A stretch of 64,000 nucleotides of DNA from Kordia antarctica (GTDB lineage Bacteria > Bacteroidota > Bacteroidia > Flavobacteriales > Flavobacteriaceae): assembly GCF_009901525.1 (NCBI RefSeq), contig NZ_CP019288.1, forward strand, positions 1,827,501 to 1,891,500, given 5' to 3'. The translations under genes were made by a program, and so were the position numbers. Below, one piece after another: positions 43,307-53,110 of this stretch. Below the pieces are notes generated by a model. The model saw nothing but the letters and a program-made list of their open reading frames with translations. It was not told the DNA's origin and searched no databases. How positions within the stretch are numbered: position 1 is the first letter of the stretch; each line of letters starts with the position of its first letter.

Positions 43307-44698
43307 TTACCCTTTTATCTTCTTAGGCGTTACAGTTCCATATTTATCAAATAAATATACTAAAGATGTCATAGTTGCCGCGCCAAGTTCTAATTCGCGT
43401 TTATTAACAGCATCAAAAGTATCGTTTGCAGCATGATGATGATCAAAATACCGTTGCGAATCTGGACGTAAACCAGCCAATACAATCTGATCGTCTTTTA
43501 AAGGTCCAATATCTGCGCCGCTTCCTCCTTTTTCAAAATAATGTATTAAATAAGGTTTAAATAATGCTTTCCAACTTTCCACTTGCGCAAAATTTTCATC
43601 CGAACAATCAAACGAGAAACCTCTTGGCGTGAATCCGCCTGCATCACTTTCTAACGCAAATACATGTTTTTCGCCTTTTTCTTTGGCGATTTCTGCATAT
43701 TTTTTTCCGCCACGCAATCCGTTTTCTTCATTCATAAATAATACAACTCTAATCGTACGTTTTGGTTTATATCCAGTTTCTTTCATCAAACGTAATACTT
43801 CCATACTTTGTACAACTCCTGCTCCATCATCGTGAGAACCATCGCCTAAATCCCAAGAATCTAAATGTCCACCAACAATAATTATTTCATTTGGAAATTC
43901 GCTTCCCGTGATTTCCCCAATAACATTGTGTGATTTTACATCTTTAAACTGTTTGCAATACATGGTAAATCCAAATTTAGTCTTCGGATCTTTTTGCAAT
44001 TGTTTGCTCAATAATTCTGCACCATTCGTACTAATTGCGGCCGCAGGAATGCGATCTTCCACAGCAACATCTTCATATCCCATACTTCCTGTGTGCGGAT
44101 AATCGTCCATTCTCAAGTTCATTGAACGAACAACAACACCAACTGCTCCATATTTTAAAGCTTCTTTTGCGCCAGCATATCGCTGATCTACACAACCGCC
44201 GTACGCTTCAAACGTACTGATTAAGTCCGCTTGCATTGGACGATTGTAGAATACTATTTTTCCTTGAATTTTGTCTTTTCCTAATAATTTTAAGTCGTCT
44301 ATTCCTTTAACTTCGATCACTTCTGCTTCAATTCCGCCATCTTTTGTAGCAACTGAACCGCCTAAAGCACAAATTTGCATGTCTATTTTCCCAGAATTTG
44401 TTTGCATATAAGCAACTTCTGCTCCGCCACGTTCCCACTTTGGCACTAGTACTTCTTGCAACCAAACGTTGTCTAAGCCTAATTTTTCAAGTTCGGCTTT
44501 CGTATACTGAACTGCTTTTGCGGCATTTGCCGATCCTGAAAGGCGTCCGCCAATTTCGTTGGACAAATGATCTAGCCAAGCATAACTTTGCCCGTTGATT
44601 AATGATGTTGAATAGACACTTTTTAGTTGTTTTTCGTCTGCGTTTTGCGCAAAACCGATGGCAACTGAAAGAAATAATAATATGCTAAGTTTTTTCAT
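43307..44698 (-). CDS. M28-family zinc peptidase
   Basis: A 463-residue exported peptidase with a signal peptide ending GFAQ (about 18). The M28 zinc ligands are visible in GGHLDSWDLG (about 278-287), GSHDDGAG (about 289-296) and NEENGLRG (about 324-331); a later ligand falls in ESDAGG and the last His in HHHAAND near the end. A PA-type insert (about 115-250) sits between the halves. It acts as an aminopeptidase or carboxypeptidase in the periplasm or outside the cell. No operon partner is obvious. Confidence 0.9.
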   Translation of the reverse strand: MKKLSILLFLSVAIGFAQNADEKQLKSVYSTSLINGQSYAWLDHLSNEIGGRLSGSANAAKAVQYTKAELEKLGLDNVWLQEVLVPKWERGGAEVAYMQTNSGKIDMQICALGGSVATKDGGIEAEVIEVKGIDDLKLLGKDKIQGKIVFYNRPMQADLISTFEAYGGCVDQRYAGAKEALKYGAVGVVVRSMNLRMDDYPHTGSMGYEDVAVEDRIPAAAISTNGAELLSKQLQKDPKTKFGFTMYCKQFKDVKSHNVIGEITGSEFPNEIIIVGGHLDSWDLGDGSHDDGAGVVQSMEVLRLMKETGYKPKRTIRVVLFMNEENGLRGGKKYAEIAKEKGEKHVFALESDAGGFTPRGFSFDCSDENFAQVESWKALFKPYLIHYFEKGGSGADIGPLKDDQIVLAGLRPDSQRYFDHHHAANDTFDAVNKRELELGAATMTSLVYLFDKYGTVTPKKIKG

Positions 44699-44716
44699 GT
44701 ATTTACTTTTAGGTAA

Positions 44717-45595
44717 TTATTCTGATGCTAATTGTTGTTTATATAATTCAATATTCGCTTTAATATCTTCGTCCAATTCAGGTTCTTCAATATCTGTATA
44801 TTCTTTTAAAGTATCATACATTGTTTTTGCTACAATATATCGTGCGGTAGATTTGTCATCTGCAGGAATTGTAAACCAAGGCGCATGCGATTTACTTGTT
44901 CTGTTTAATGCATCTTGGTAACAATCTTGATAGTTGTCCCAAAGTTTACGTTCTTTTAAATCACCAGGTGAGAATTTCCAGTTTTTTTCTTTTAAATCTA
45001 ATCGACGAAGCAATCTGTTTTTTTGTTCTTCTTTGGAAATATTCAGGAAAAACTTGAAGATTATCGTTCCGTTTTCAGAAATGTGCTTTTCAAAATTATT
45101 GATTTGCTCAAAACGTTTCGCCCAAAATTCATCATTAATATCATCAATACTATTCACTGAAGGAATATTTTCGCCCATAATATATTCTGGATGAACGCGT
45201 GTCACTAATACATTTTCGTAATGTGTTCTGTTGAAGATGGAAAACTTTCCTCGTGCTGGCAATGCAATATAATGTCTCCACAAATAATCGTGCTTCAATT
45301 CCAGTTCGGTTGGCACTTTAAAACTGTGTACTACGATTCCGCGTGTATTAAAATCTTTAAAAACTTCACGAATCAAGCTGTCTTTTCCTGCTGTATCCAT
45401 TCCTTGCAAACAGACTAAAACACCATATTTTCCGTGCGCATACATCGTATCTTGAAGTTTTCCTAAATTTTCTCGGACTTCTTCTAGTTCTTTTTTGATG
45501 TCTTTTTTAGATGCACCAAGATCAAATTTGGTGCTTATTTCACTTAGTTTTATCGGTTTAGTTACTCTAAAAGTGTCTTTATCGAAATGATTCAT
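44717..45595 (-). CDS. Polyphosphate kinase 2 family protein
   Basis: A 292-residue PPK2 enzyme, which transfers phosphate from polyphosphate to a nucleoside mono- or diphosphate. Walker A is GMDTAGKDS (about 65-73), and the family motifs HDYLWRHYIALPARGKF (about 104-120), FNRTHYENVLVTRVHPE (about 123-139) and a C-terminal KFSPGDLKERKLWDNY follow. Whether it prefers AMP or ADP cannot be told. It starts next to the divergent barrel gene and is followed by the M28 peptidase, 18 bp away. Confidence 0.9.
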   Translation of the reverse strand: MNHFDKDTFRVTKPIKLSEISTKFDLGASKKDIKKELEEVRENLGKLQDTMYAHGKYGVLVCLQGMDTAGKDSLIREVFKDFNTRGIVVHSFKVPTELELKHDYLWRHYIALPARGKFSIFNRTHYENVLVTRVHPEYIMGENIPSVNSIDDINDEFWAKRFEQINNFEKHISENGTIIFKFFLNISKEEQKNRLLRRLDLKEKNWKFSPGDLKERKLWDNYQDCYQDALNRTSKSHAPWFTIPADDKSTARYIVAKTMYDTLKEYTDIEEPELDEDIKANIELYKQQLASE

Positions 45596-45707
45596 GCGTG
45601 CCTATTTTTCTTTGAGTGCTAAATATACGGATTGTCCATCACTTTTTTTGTAGTTTAGTCGCTTCAAATTGAACTCGTTTAAACGAATTAATTATCTGTA
45701 TTGCATT

Positions 45708-46919
45708 ATGAAGTATCAAAAATTAGTTTTCATTTTATTTTTGTGTTTAAGCACGTTTACATTCGCGCAAAGCGATCAAGATTCTATTCCAACATTTACT
45801 AAAAACGGAATTTCTAAACCGAGTATTTTATCGACAAATCCGTTCGGAATTTTTATTTCACGCTTAAATCATAATTTTAAGCGGAAAGCTTCGCAACGAA
45901 AAGAATTGAATATTAGCTTAGAAAGCGGAAATGTTTGGGGACCAAATGTGAAAACGTATATTCCAAATGATCCAGAACTCCGACGCGAAATGAGTAATAT
46001 TGCTTGGTTTAGTAGACAATATCTTGTGGAAGAAGAACAGATTGACGCTGAATATTTTGAGATTGAAACCGATGGAGTTATTAAAGGTTTGCGTGGCGAT
46101 TTCACAATTCCGATTGCGAAAAATCAAGAATTAGTTGTTGGTTTTAGAGCTTTTATTTTAACGAATGGAAAGTTTCCGTTTTCAGCATTAACAACAGATA
46201 AGTTTATCGAGTTTTTTCATGATAATGTCGCTGGTGGCGATGATCCTTTTGATAGACGCGTTTTTGGATTGGATAAAGCAAAGTTTCTATATAAAGATAG
46301 AAATGGCAGAGAATTGAATCTTGGAAGTGGCGATTTTTTAACCGCAGGAATTGAAACACACTATTTCTATTACCCAACTTTTTTGAACGACAAGAAGATT
46401 TATTTCAATCTTGGCGCGCATGTAGGCACAAATCTTTCTGAATACAATATGTCTATGGATGTTGGAATTTCTGCCGCTGGAGTAAAACAGTTTGACCTCA
46501 ACGATCGCCATTTTATATTATTTGGTTTGGGAACGAATATACTTCGAAAAAACGCCATCGATTTCCAAGACGATAATCTCGATTTTGGAACGAATGACTT
46601 TATCGGAAGCTTTGAAGCGAATGCTGAATATTCGTTTATTTCATCAGGAAAAACGTATCATTCTTTTGGTTTAAGCTATTACATGCAGACAAGTTTGCAC
46701 AAAAAAGATGAGGATAATTACAATATTTATGTGCGCGATGATGATGCTTCTAAGTCTTGGGGACATGGAACGCGCCATTTGTATAAAAACACTAATTATT
46801 GGACGTTAGCATATACGTTTACACGAAAAATTTCAACTACGTTTTATATTCAACAAGATTTTACCGTGAATAATAATCCTGATTTACAGACTGGAGTTAG
46901 TGTGAAGTTTGGGTTGTAA
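45708..46919 (+). CDS. Outer-membrane beta-barrel protein of unknown function
   Basis: About 403 residues. ATG 45708 gives a clear signal peptide (MKYQKLVFILFLCLSTFTFAQ), whereas an upstream in-frame ATG at 45669 would add 13 residues. The mature part alternates aromatic and polar residues in strand-length blocks and ends TGVSVKFGL, typical of an outer-membrane barrel. It somewhat recalls DUF3187-type proteins, but I would not assign it. It is divergent from PPK2. Confidence 0.6.
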   Translation: MKYQKLVFILFLCLSTFTFAQSDQDSIPTFTKNGISKPSILSTNPFGIFISRLNHNFKRKASQRKELNISLESGNVWGPNVKTYIPNDPELRREMSNIAWFSRQYLVEEEQIDAEYFEIETDGVIKGLRGDFTIPIAKNQELVVGFRAFILTNGKFPFSALTTDKFIEFFHDNVAGGDDPFDRRVFGLDKAKFLYKDRNGRELNLGSGDFLTAGIETHYFYYPTFLNDKKIYFNLGAHVGTNLSEYNMSMDVGISAAGVKQFDLNDRHFILFGLGTNILRKNAIDFQDDNLDFGTNDFIGSFEANAEYSFISSGKTYHSFGLSYYMQTSLHKKDEDNYNIYVRDDDASKSWGHGTRHLYKNTNYWTLAYTFTRKISTTFYIQQDFTVNNNPDLQTGVSVKFGL

Positions 46920-46950
46920 ATGAATTGAAAAATTAAAAGATTAAAGCATT

Positions 46951-47381
46951 AAAAAACTTCAACATTCAATATTCCTTGTTCGATATTTGATATTTTTTAA
47001 TTTAACTTTCATAATTTCAAATTACTCCAAAACGTCAGTTCGAGTGATTTTTGATAGAAAATTGTATCGAGAACGGTTTGTAAATCAAAACACATCTCGA
47101 TACAACAAATCATAGATTTGCCACTCGAAGTGACGTTTGAGAATTAAAATATTGAACAATTAAAAAACTTCAATATTCAATATTCCTTGTTCGATATTCG
47201 ATATTCAATATTTTTTAATTTAAAATTTAAAACTACTCAAAACGTCAGATTAGAATTGAATGATTAAAATATTGAACAATTAAAAAACTTCAACATTCAA
47301 TATTCCTTGTTCGATATTCGATATTCCAAATTACACAAAACATCAATTCGAGTGATTTTCGAAAGAAAATTGTATCGAGAA
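46951..47381. repeat. Three-copy direct repeat in intergenic DNA
   Basis: The unit AAAAAACTTCAA-yATTCAATATTCC-TTGTTCGATATT recurs at about 46951, 47163 and 47283, the last two exactly 120 bp apart with matching flanks. A second unit, CAGTTCGAGTGATTTT...TTGTATCGAGA, occurs at about 47033 and 47343. Together they fill the 554-bp gap between the barrel gene and the sigma-54-type regulator. There is no gene here. Confidence 0.7.
47033..47135. repeat. Large imperfect inverted repeat (MITE-like)
   Basis: The left arm 47033-47072 starts CGTCAGTTCGAGTG and ends TTGTATCGAGA. The right arm 47095-47135 starts TCTCGATACAA and ends CACTCGAAGTGACG, its near complement. The spacer is 22 bp. No coding sequence. 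This resembles a small palindromic mobile or dispersed element. Confidence 0.65.
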
Positions 47382-47444
47382 CAAATCATTAAATCTTTCA
47401 ATTTTTGAATCATTTAATTATTTCATCTTCCAATCAAAAAAAAA

Positions 47445-47471
47445 AATCAGCTCTAAAAGCTGATTTTTTTA
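47445..47471 (-). terminator. Bidirectional terminator
   Basis: AATCAGCT (47445-47452) pairs with AGCTGATT (47458-47465) with a 5-nt loop. A runs on one side and T runs on the other allow termination from both strands. It ends 3 bp from the stop codon of the minus-strand regulator gene. Confidence 0.8.
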
Positions 47472-47473
47472 TC

Positions 47474-48637
47474 CTATTTCGAAGCAAATAATTTCACATC
47501 TTCTACGGTAACTTCTTGTCCGCCGAGAATGATGAGACGTTCAATGATATTTCTGAGTTCTCTAATATTTCCTGTCCAATCGTATTCTTGCAATAATTTG
47601 ACAGCTTTGTCCGAGAATTTCTTTTCCGCAGTTCCTTGCGATTTAGAAATTTTCCCTGCAAAGTATTTTATTAATAAAGGAATGTCGTCTCTTCTATCGT
47701 TTAACGCAGGAACTTTGATTAAGATTACTGCCAATCGGTGGTATAAATCTTCTCTAAATCTTCCTTCTGCAATTTCTTTCTGCAAGTTTTTGTTTGTTGC
47801 TGCAACAACACGAACATTTACTTTTATATCTTTGTCACTTCCAACACGTTGCACTTTGCTTTCTTGCAACGCACGTAATACTTTAGCTTGCGCTGAAAGG
47901 CTCATGTCTCCAATTTCATCTAAGAAAATAGTTCCACCATTTGCTGCTTCAAATTTTCCGGCTCTGTCTTTGTTTGCACTTGTAAATGCACCTTTTACAT
48001 GACCAAATAATTCGCTTTCAATCAATTCACTTGGAATCGCGGCACAATTTACTTCAATCATTGGACCTTTATGTCGATCACTTTTTTGGTGTAACCAATG
48101 CGAAACTAATTCTTTTCCTGTTCCGTTTGGTCCAGTAATTAAAACACGTGCATCTGTTGGCGCAACTTTTTCAATGATATCTTTAATTTGATGAATTGCA
48201 TCAGAATCTCCAATCATTTCGTAATTCTTACTCACTTTCTTTTTGAGTCGCTTGTTTTCAACAACCAATTCTTTTTTGTCAAGTGCATTCCGAACCGTAT
48301 TAAGCAATCTGTTTAAATCTGGTGGTTTTGAAATGTAATCAAACGCGCCTAAACGCATTGTATTTACGGCTGTATCTAAATCGCCGTGACCAGAAATCAT
48401 GACAAAAGGAGTTTCAGGTTTTATCTTTTTAGAAGCTTCTAACACTTCAACGCCGTCCATTTTTGGCATTTTTATATCACATAATACCAAATCGTAATCT
48501 TCCTTCTTTACCATTTCCATTCCGACCAATCCATCTTCTGCTTCTGACACTTGATACGTGTCATTTTCTTCAGATAGAATTTTCACCAATACTCTACGGA
48601 TGGCTGCTTCGTCTTCTATTACTAATATTTTAGGCAT
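47474..48637 (-). CDS. Sigma-54-type response regulator without HTH domain
   Basis: A 387-residue NtrC-like protein. The receiver has its phosphoacceptor Asp in VLCDIKMPKMDG (about 53). The AAA+ domain (about 140-370) shows Walker A GPNGTGKE, Walker B GGTIFLDEIGD and the sigma-contact loop as GAFTSA rather than GAFTGA. The protein ends shortly after NIRELRNIIERL, so the usual C-terminal Fis-type DNA-binding domain is missing. It could act on sigma-54 from solution, or be recruited by a partner. It is the last gene of an operon with MscS and an ABC transporter. Confidence 0.85.
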   Translation of the reverse strand: MPKILVIEDEAAIRRVLVKILSEENDTYQVSEAEDGLVGMEMVKKEDYDLVLCDIKMPKMDGVEVLEASKKIKPETPFVMISGHGDLDTAVNTMRLGAFDYISKPPDLNRLLNTVRNALDKKELVVENKRLKKKVSKNYEMIGDSDAIHQIKDIIEKVAPTDARVLITGPNGTGKELVSHWLHQKSDRHKGPMIEVNCAAIPSELIESELFGHVKGAFTSANKDRAGKFEAANGGTIFLDEIGDMSLSAQAKVLRALQESKVQRVGSDKDIKVNVRVVAATNKNLQKEIAEGRFREDLYHRLAVILIKVPALNDRRDDIPLLIKYFAGKISKSQGTAEKKFSDKAVKLLQEYDWTGNIRELRNIIERLIILGGQEVTVEDVKLFASK

Positions 48638-48639
48638 AT

Positions 48640-49470
48640 CTATTTCTTGTTTTCTATAATATGAATATCTCTTTGTGGAAACGGAATAGTTACATTGTTT
48701 ACCCTGAATAATCGGTCTATTTCAAAGCGCAAATCACTTTCCACTTGAAATGCTGTGAAACTATCACTTACCGTAAATACCAATTTAAAATCCAATGAAC
48801 TATCTCCAAAGTTAGTAAAAAGCACATTAGGTGGCGGTTCGTTTATGATAGCTTTGTGATTTTTTGCAGCCTCGAGCAATACTTTTTTCACCAACGTTAC
48901 ATCACTTCCATACGCAACACCAACAGTAATTTTTTCGCGTGTGATGTTTCCATTTTGTGTCCAATTATACAAACTATTTGTCAAATATAAATGATTTGGA
49001 ATGACCAATACCTTATTATCAATCGTTATAGCGCGCGTGGTTCGTAGTTTTATTTCTTCTACACGACCAACCTTTCCATCAATCTCTATAATATCTCCCG
49101 CATGTACGGATTGATCTATTAGAATAAAAATTCCAGAAATAATATCTTGAAATAAGGTTTGTAAAGCCAACCCAATTCCAATCAGTAATGCAGCAGAAGC
49201 GGCAAAAATTCCTGTAACATTTACACCAACAGCATTCAACGTTACCAATACTATAATTACGTATGAAAACCAAGTTGCATATGAAAATATAGATCGGAAT
49301 TTTAGTTTTCCGTCATAAGGTAATTTTCGTGTAATTAAACGTCTGAATATTTTTAATATTACATTCGCCAATATTAGAATAGCAAACAGAATAAGTATAT
49401 CATAAATACTTATTTCGATCCCTTTGGTGAGATGAAAAGATTCGTTGAGTATATTTTTTAATTCTTCCAT
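48640..49470 (-). CDS. MscS-family mechanosensitive channel
   Basis: A 276-residue channel with membrane helices in about 20-110 and the pore helix region IFAASAALLIGIGLALQ (about 91-107). The beta-domain follows (GDIIEIDGKVGRVEEIKLR, split at IDGK; TIDNKVLVIPNHL) and then the C-terminal part. It lies 2 bp upstream of the regulator gene and adjoins the ABC permease gene with no gap, so all are one transcript. It differs from the copper-operon MscS at 29180. Confidence 0.9.
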   Translation of the reverse strand: MEELKNILNESFHLTKGIEISIYDILILFAILILANVILKIFRRLITRKLPYDGKLKFRSIFSYATWFSYVIIVLVTLNAVGVNVTGIFAASAALLIGIGLALQTLFQDIISGIFILIDQSVHAGDIIEIDGKVGRVEEIKLRTTRAITIDNKVLVIPNHLYLTNSLYNWTQNGNITREKITVGVAYGSDVTLVKKVLLEAAKNHKAIINEPPPNVLFTNFGDSSLDFKLVFTVSDSFTAFQVESDLRFEIDRLFRVNNVTIPFPQRDIHIIENKK

Positions 49471-50787
49471 TTAATACTTTAACCACTTAAAGATTTCCTT
49501 GTAGCTTGGTTTTTTTCCGTACATCAAAATACCAACTCGGTAAATTTTTGATGCAAACCAAACAGTTCCCGTGAATGAAATATACAAAATTACTAACGAA
49601 ATGATTTGTTGCCATATTGGAACGCCAAAAGGAATTCGCATTAACATCACTACTGGCGATGTAAATGGAATGTATGAAAACACCGTTGCAACGGTTCCGT
49701 GCGGATCTTCTAAAACCGTAAATCCACCAACGTAAACCGCCAATATTAATGGCACCATAATTGGCATCATAAATTGTTGTGTGTCCGTTTCGTTGTCAAC
49801 TGCTGCGCCAATTGCGGCGTATAATGAACTATATAATAAATATCCGCCAATAAAAAATACAAAAAATGCTACAATTAAGTTTGTTAACGGTAAGCTATTC
49901 AACACTTCCGAAATCATCATTTGCGCATCCATATCTCCGCCTTGCGCCAAAAATTCTTGTTGTTGCTCCGCTTGCATTCCAGCGAAATCGACACCAAATA
50001 CGAGTGAGAAAACAATCATCATAATTCCGCCAAGTAGCAACCACATTACAAATTGTGTAATTCCTGCCAAAGAAGTTCCAATTATTTTCCCCATTAAGAG
50101 TTGAATCGGCTTGACCGAAGATATGATAACTTCAATAATTCTGTTTGTTTTTTCTTCAATCACGCTCCGCATAATCATATTTCCGTAGATAATGATAAAC
50201 ATGAAGAGTAAATATCCTGCCGCCAATCCGAAACCTAGTTTGGAATAGTTGACAAATTTTGAGGTACGTTCGCCTGTAAAACTTTCTTGCACAACACTTA
50301 TGTTCATTTTAGAATTTTTTACCAATTCTATATCTACATCCGCTTCTATAAGTTGAACATCTGTGAATTTTTTACTGAGTTGTCGTTCCAATCCTGAGAT
50401 AAATTTTTGAGAAGGCGAATCTTCTGAATAGAATTTTATATGTGTAGAAACTTCGTCAACAGACGCTAGTTTTTCAATATATAACAAACCGTATTCTTCA
50501 GTTTCTTGGATTTTCTTTTTTGCTTCTTCTAAAGAAATTTTGGGAAGAATTATATATTTTGTATTTGAATCTTCGTCTACGTCTTCTGTAAATATTCCAG
50601 ATACATACCCAGTTTCATCTAAAATAGAAACCGTGCGTTCTTTGTTGTTGTTTATTTGTGTCAGATAAAAAATCAACATGAACAAGCCAATCATTATTAA
50701 TGGACTTAAAAATGTCATGAGGATAAATGACTTGTTTCTAACTTTCGTTAGATATTCTCTTTTGATAATTAGTGGTAAGTGATTCAT
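49471..50787 (-). CDS. ABC-2-type permease (NatB-like)
   Basis: A 438-residue permease of the ABC-2 type: an N-terminal helix (about 21-44), a large extracytoplasmic domain (about 45-175), then about five helices in 190-420 (e.g. LLFMFIIIYGNMIMRSVIEEK, split after YGNM). This is the layout of NatB/YhaP sodium or drug exporters. The stop of the ATP-binding partner is 3 bp upstream. Substrate unknown. Confidence 0.85.
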   Translation of the reverse strand: MNHLPLIIKREYLTKVRNKSFILMTFLSPLIMIGLFMLIFYLTQINNNKERTVSILDETGYVSGIFTEDVDEDSNTKYIILPKISLEEAKKKIQETEEYGLLYIEKLASVDEVSTHIKFYSEDSPSQKFISGLERQLSKKFTDVQLIEADVDIELVKNSKMNISVVQESFTGERTSKFVNYSKLGFGLAAGYLLFMFIIIYGNMIMRSVIEEKTNRIIEVIISSVKPIQLLMGKIIGTSLAGITQFVMWLLLGGIMMIVFSLVFGVDFAGMQAEQQQEFLAQGGDMDAQMMISEVLNSLPLTNLIVAFFVFFIGGYLLYSSLYAAIGAAVDNETDTQQFMMPIMVPLILAVYVGGFTVLEDPHGTVATVFSYIPFTSPVVMLMRIPFGVPIWQQIISLVILYISFTGTVWFASKIYRVGILMYGKKPSYKEIFKWLKY

Positions 50788-50790
50788 AGC

Positions 50791-51720
50791 CTAATTATTT
50801 TTTTCTACGGTTTGAATAAATATGTCGTTGACGCTCGGAATGACTTCTACAAAATGATTCACTTGCCCTTTTGATGTTAAATACGAAAGCAAATCGTTGG
50901 AAGTATCGCCGCTTTTTAGTTGAATGTTTACTTTTAAATCATCATCAATAGATTTAAAATTTGCGTCTGTCAATTCAAACTTCTCATTAAGCATGGTTCG
51001 CAATTGCGGATTGTTCGCGCCAGCAATTCCAACTTGATACGTATTGCTTTTGTATTGACGTTTTACATCGGTTAATTTTCCGTCTAATACTTTATTTGAT
51101 TTGTGAATCAGCGCAATATGATCGCACATTTCTTCTACAGATTCCATTCGGTGTGTCGAAAAGATTACCGTTGCGCCTTCATCACGCAATTGTAAAATTT
51201 CGTCTTTAATTATATTTGCATTAATTGGATCGAATCCACTAAATGGTTCGTCAAAAATTAAGAGTTTCGGTTGATGCAATACCGTAACAACGAATTGTAT
51301 TTTTTGCGCCATTCCTTTAGATAACTCTTGAATTTTCTTATTCCACCAATCCATGATTTCAAATTTCTCAAACCAATATTGCAAACGCTTTTTTGCTTCT
51401 GCTTTGCTCAATCCTTTCAATTGCGCCAAATACAATACTTGTTCGCCAACTTTCATCGATTTATACAAACCACGTTCTTCTGGCATATAGCCAATATCTT
51501 TTACGTGAAATTGTTGCAATGCCTGACCATCTAGCAAAACTTCGCCTGAATCTGGTGCTGTAATTTGGTTTATAATTCGGATTAATGATGTTTTTCCTGC
51601 TCCGTTTGGCCCTAGAAGTCCGAAGATACTTCCTTTAGGTACGTCAATGGAAACTTTATTTAATGCGGTATACTCACCATATTTTTTTACGACGTCTTTC
51701 GCCTGAAGAATTGAACTCAT
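50791..51720 (-). CDS. ABC transporter ATP-binding protein (NatA-like)
   Basis: A 309-residue ATPase with Walker A GPNGAGKTS (about 37-45), a Q-loop in DIGYMPEERGLY, the ABC signature LSKGMAQ (about 138-144), Walker B LLIFDEPFSG (about 158-167) and His in FSTHRM (about 192). It has a C-terminal extension of about 90 residues like NatA-type exporters. It is the first gene of the four-gene operon with the permease, MscS channel and response regulator. Confidence 0.9.
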   Translation of the reverse strand: MSSILQAKDVVKKYGEYTALNKVSIDVPKGSIFGLLGPNGAGKTSLIRIINQITAPDSGEVLLDGQALQQFHVKDIGYMPEERGLYKSMKVGEQVLYLAQLKGLSKAEAKKRLQYWFEKFEIMDWWNKKIQELSKGMAQKIQFVVTVLHQPKLLIFDEPFSGFDPINANIIKDEILQLRDEGATVIFSTHRMESVEEMCDHIALIHKSNKVLDGKLTDVKRQYKSNTYQVGIAGANNPQLRTMLNEKFELTDANFKSIDDDLKVNIQLKSGDTSNDLLSYLTSKGQVNHFVEVIPSVNDIFIQTVEKNN

Positions 51721-51780
51721 GAAAAGTTTTTTATATATGTAACCATATTAGATGGTTTGTTACAGTATGTATTTTACTAT

Positions 51781-51816
51781 AAAACAAAACCCACCCTTAA
51801 TATAATCAAGGATGGG
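51781..51816 (-). terminator. Rho-independent terminator after dnaJ
   Basis: CCCACCCTT (51790-51798) pairs with AAGGATGGG (51808-51816), one G-T pair. On the minus strand the hairpin is followed by TTTTGTTTT. It lies 88 bp beyond the dnaJ stop. Confidence 0.75.
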
Positions 51817-51903
51817 AAAAAATTGCTATGAAAAAGAAAATTACCGATCTGTTACGATCAGTAACTTCTCAAAGATAGTTTTTTTTTCGTAATACCAAAA
51901 GAA

Positions 51904-53046
51904 TTACGAAAACATGTCTTTGACTTTTTCAAAAAATGACTTATCGCTCTTTTCAGGATTTGGGATAAAATTCTCATCATCCGCCATCTTTTCAAAGAAG
52001 CTTTTTTGCTCACTTGTCAATGTTTTAGGCGTCCAAACGTTGATATGCACTAACAAATCTCCTTTTCCGTATCCGTTAATACTTGGAATTCCTTTTCCGC
52101 GTAAGCGTAATATTTTTCCAGATTGCACTCCCGATTCTACTTTGATTCTAACTTTTCCAGTTACAGTATCAATTTCTTTAGAGCTTCCTAAAGCTGCTTC
52201 AGAGAAACTAATGTATAAATCGTAATGAAGATTGTCACCTTCACGTTTTAAGAACTCATGGTCTTTTTCTTCAATAGCAACTAATAAATCTCCCGAAACT
52301 CCATGTTGTCCTGGTGCTTCGTTTCCTTTACCTGTCACTTTTAATTGCATGCCTTCTACAACACCTGGTGGAATTTTAATGAGTACTGTTTCTTCTGTAA
52401 CTTTTAATCCTTGTCCATCTGCTCCAGCTGGTCTTTTATTGATGGTTTGTCCAGCGCCACCACATGAACTACATGTTGTAGACGTTTGCATTCTACCCAA
52501 AATTGTATTCGTAATTCTTGTCATCTGACCAGAACCTTGACACGTTTCGCAGGTTTTGTAGCTTACGCCTTCCGCTTGTACTTTTCTACGAACTTTTACT
52601 TTTTTCTCAACGCCATTTGCAATTTCTTCTAACGTAAGTTTTACACGAATTCTTAAATTGCTTCCTTTTACACGTCGTTGTCTTGAACCGCCGCTGCCGC
52701 CAAATCCACTGAATCCGCCACCGCCGCCGAAACCGCCGCCAAAAATATCACCAAACTGACTAAAGATATCGTCCATATTCATGCCGCCGCCAAATCCGCC
52801 GCCGCCACTAAAGCCGCCGCCGTTTTCAAAAGCTGCGTGACCATATTGATCGTAACGTGCTTTTTTGTTTTCGTCGCTCAACACTTCATACGCTTCTGCT
52901 GCTTTTTTAAACATTTCTTCCGCGCCTTTATCATCTGGATTTTTATCAGGATGATATTGAATTGCTTTTTTGCGGTATGCTTTTTTTATTTCTGCTGCCG
53001 AAGCACCTTTCGTAATACCTAATGTTTCGTAATAATCTTGTTTCAT
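51904..53046 (-). CDS. dnaJ: Chaperone DnaJ with half of the zinc centre missing
   Basis: A 380-residue co-chaperone of DnaK. The J domain has the HPD motif (YHPDKNPDD, about 32-40), a glycine/phenylalanine region (about 75-125) and the substrate-binding C-terminal domains. Only two of the usual four CxxCxGxG motifs are present, CETCQGSG and CSSCGGAG. By position these are motifs 2 and 3, so zinc centre II is kept and centre I (motifs 1 and 4) is lost. I recall this as a flavobacterial trait rather than a defect. The gene follows grpE, with which it forms an operon. Confidence 0.95.
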   Translation of the reverse strand: MKQDYYETLGITKGASAAEIKKAYRKKAIQYHPDKNPDDKGAEEMFKKAAEAYEVLSDENKKARYDQYGHAAFENGGGFSGGGGFGGGMNMDDIFSQFGDIFGGGFGGGGGFSGFGGSGGSRQRRVKGSNLRIRVKLTLEEIANGVEKKVKVRRKVQAEGVSYKTCETCQGSGQMTRITNTILGRMQTSTTCSSCGGAGQTINKRPAGADGQGLKVTEETVLIKIPPGVVEGMQLKVTGKGNEAPGQHGVSGDLLVAIEEKDHEFLKREGDNLHYDLYISFSEAALGSSKEIDTVTGKVRIKVESGVQSGKILRLRGKGIPSINGYGKGDLLVHINVWTPKTLTSEQKSFFEKMADDENFIPNPEKSDKSFFEKVKDMFS

Positions 53047-53110
53047 TTGTATGCTACTTATTTCAAAAAGATCGTATTGTTGTTTTGAACAACCGTGTAC
53101 TGCTTTTTAT

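Noticed and set aside
47033-47381. CRISPR array
   Set aside because: Repeat spacing is irregular, the intervening sequences are themselves related, and no cas gene is present.
47529-48002. 157-residue plus-strand frame opposite the sigma-54-type regulator
   Set aside because: Antisense to a conserved AAA+ domain; the long open frame follows from codon bias of the real gene.
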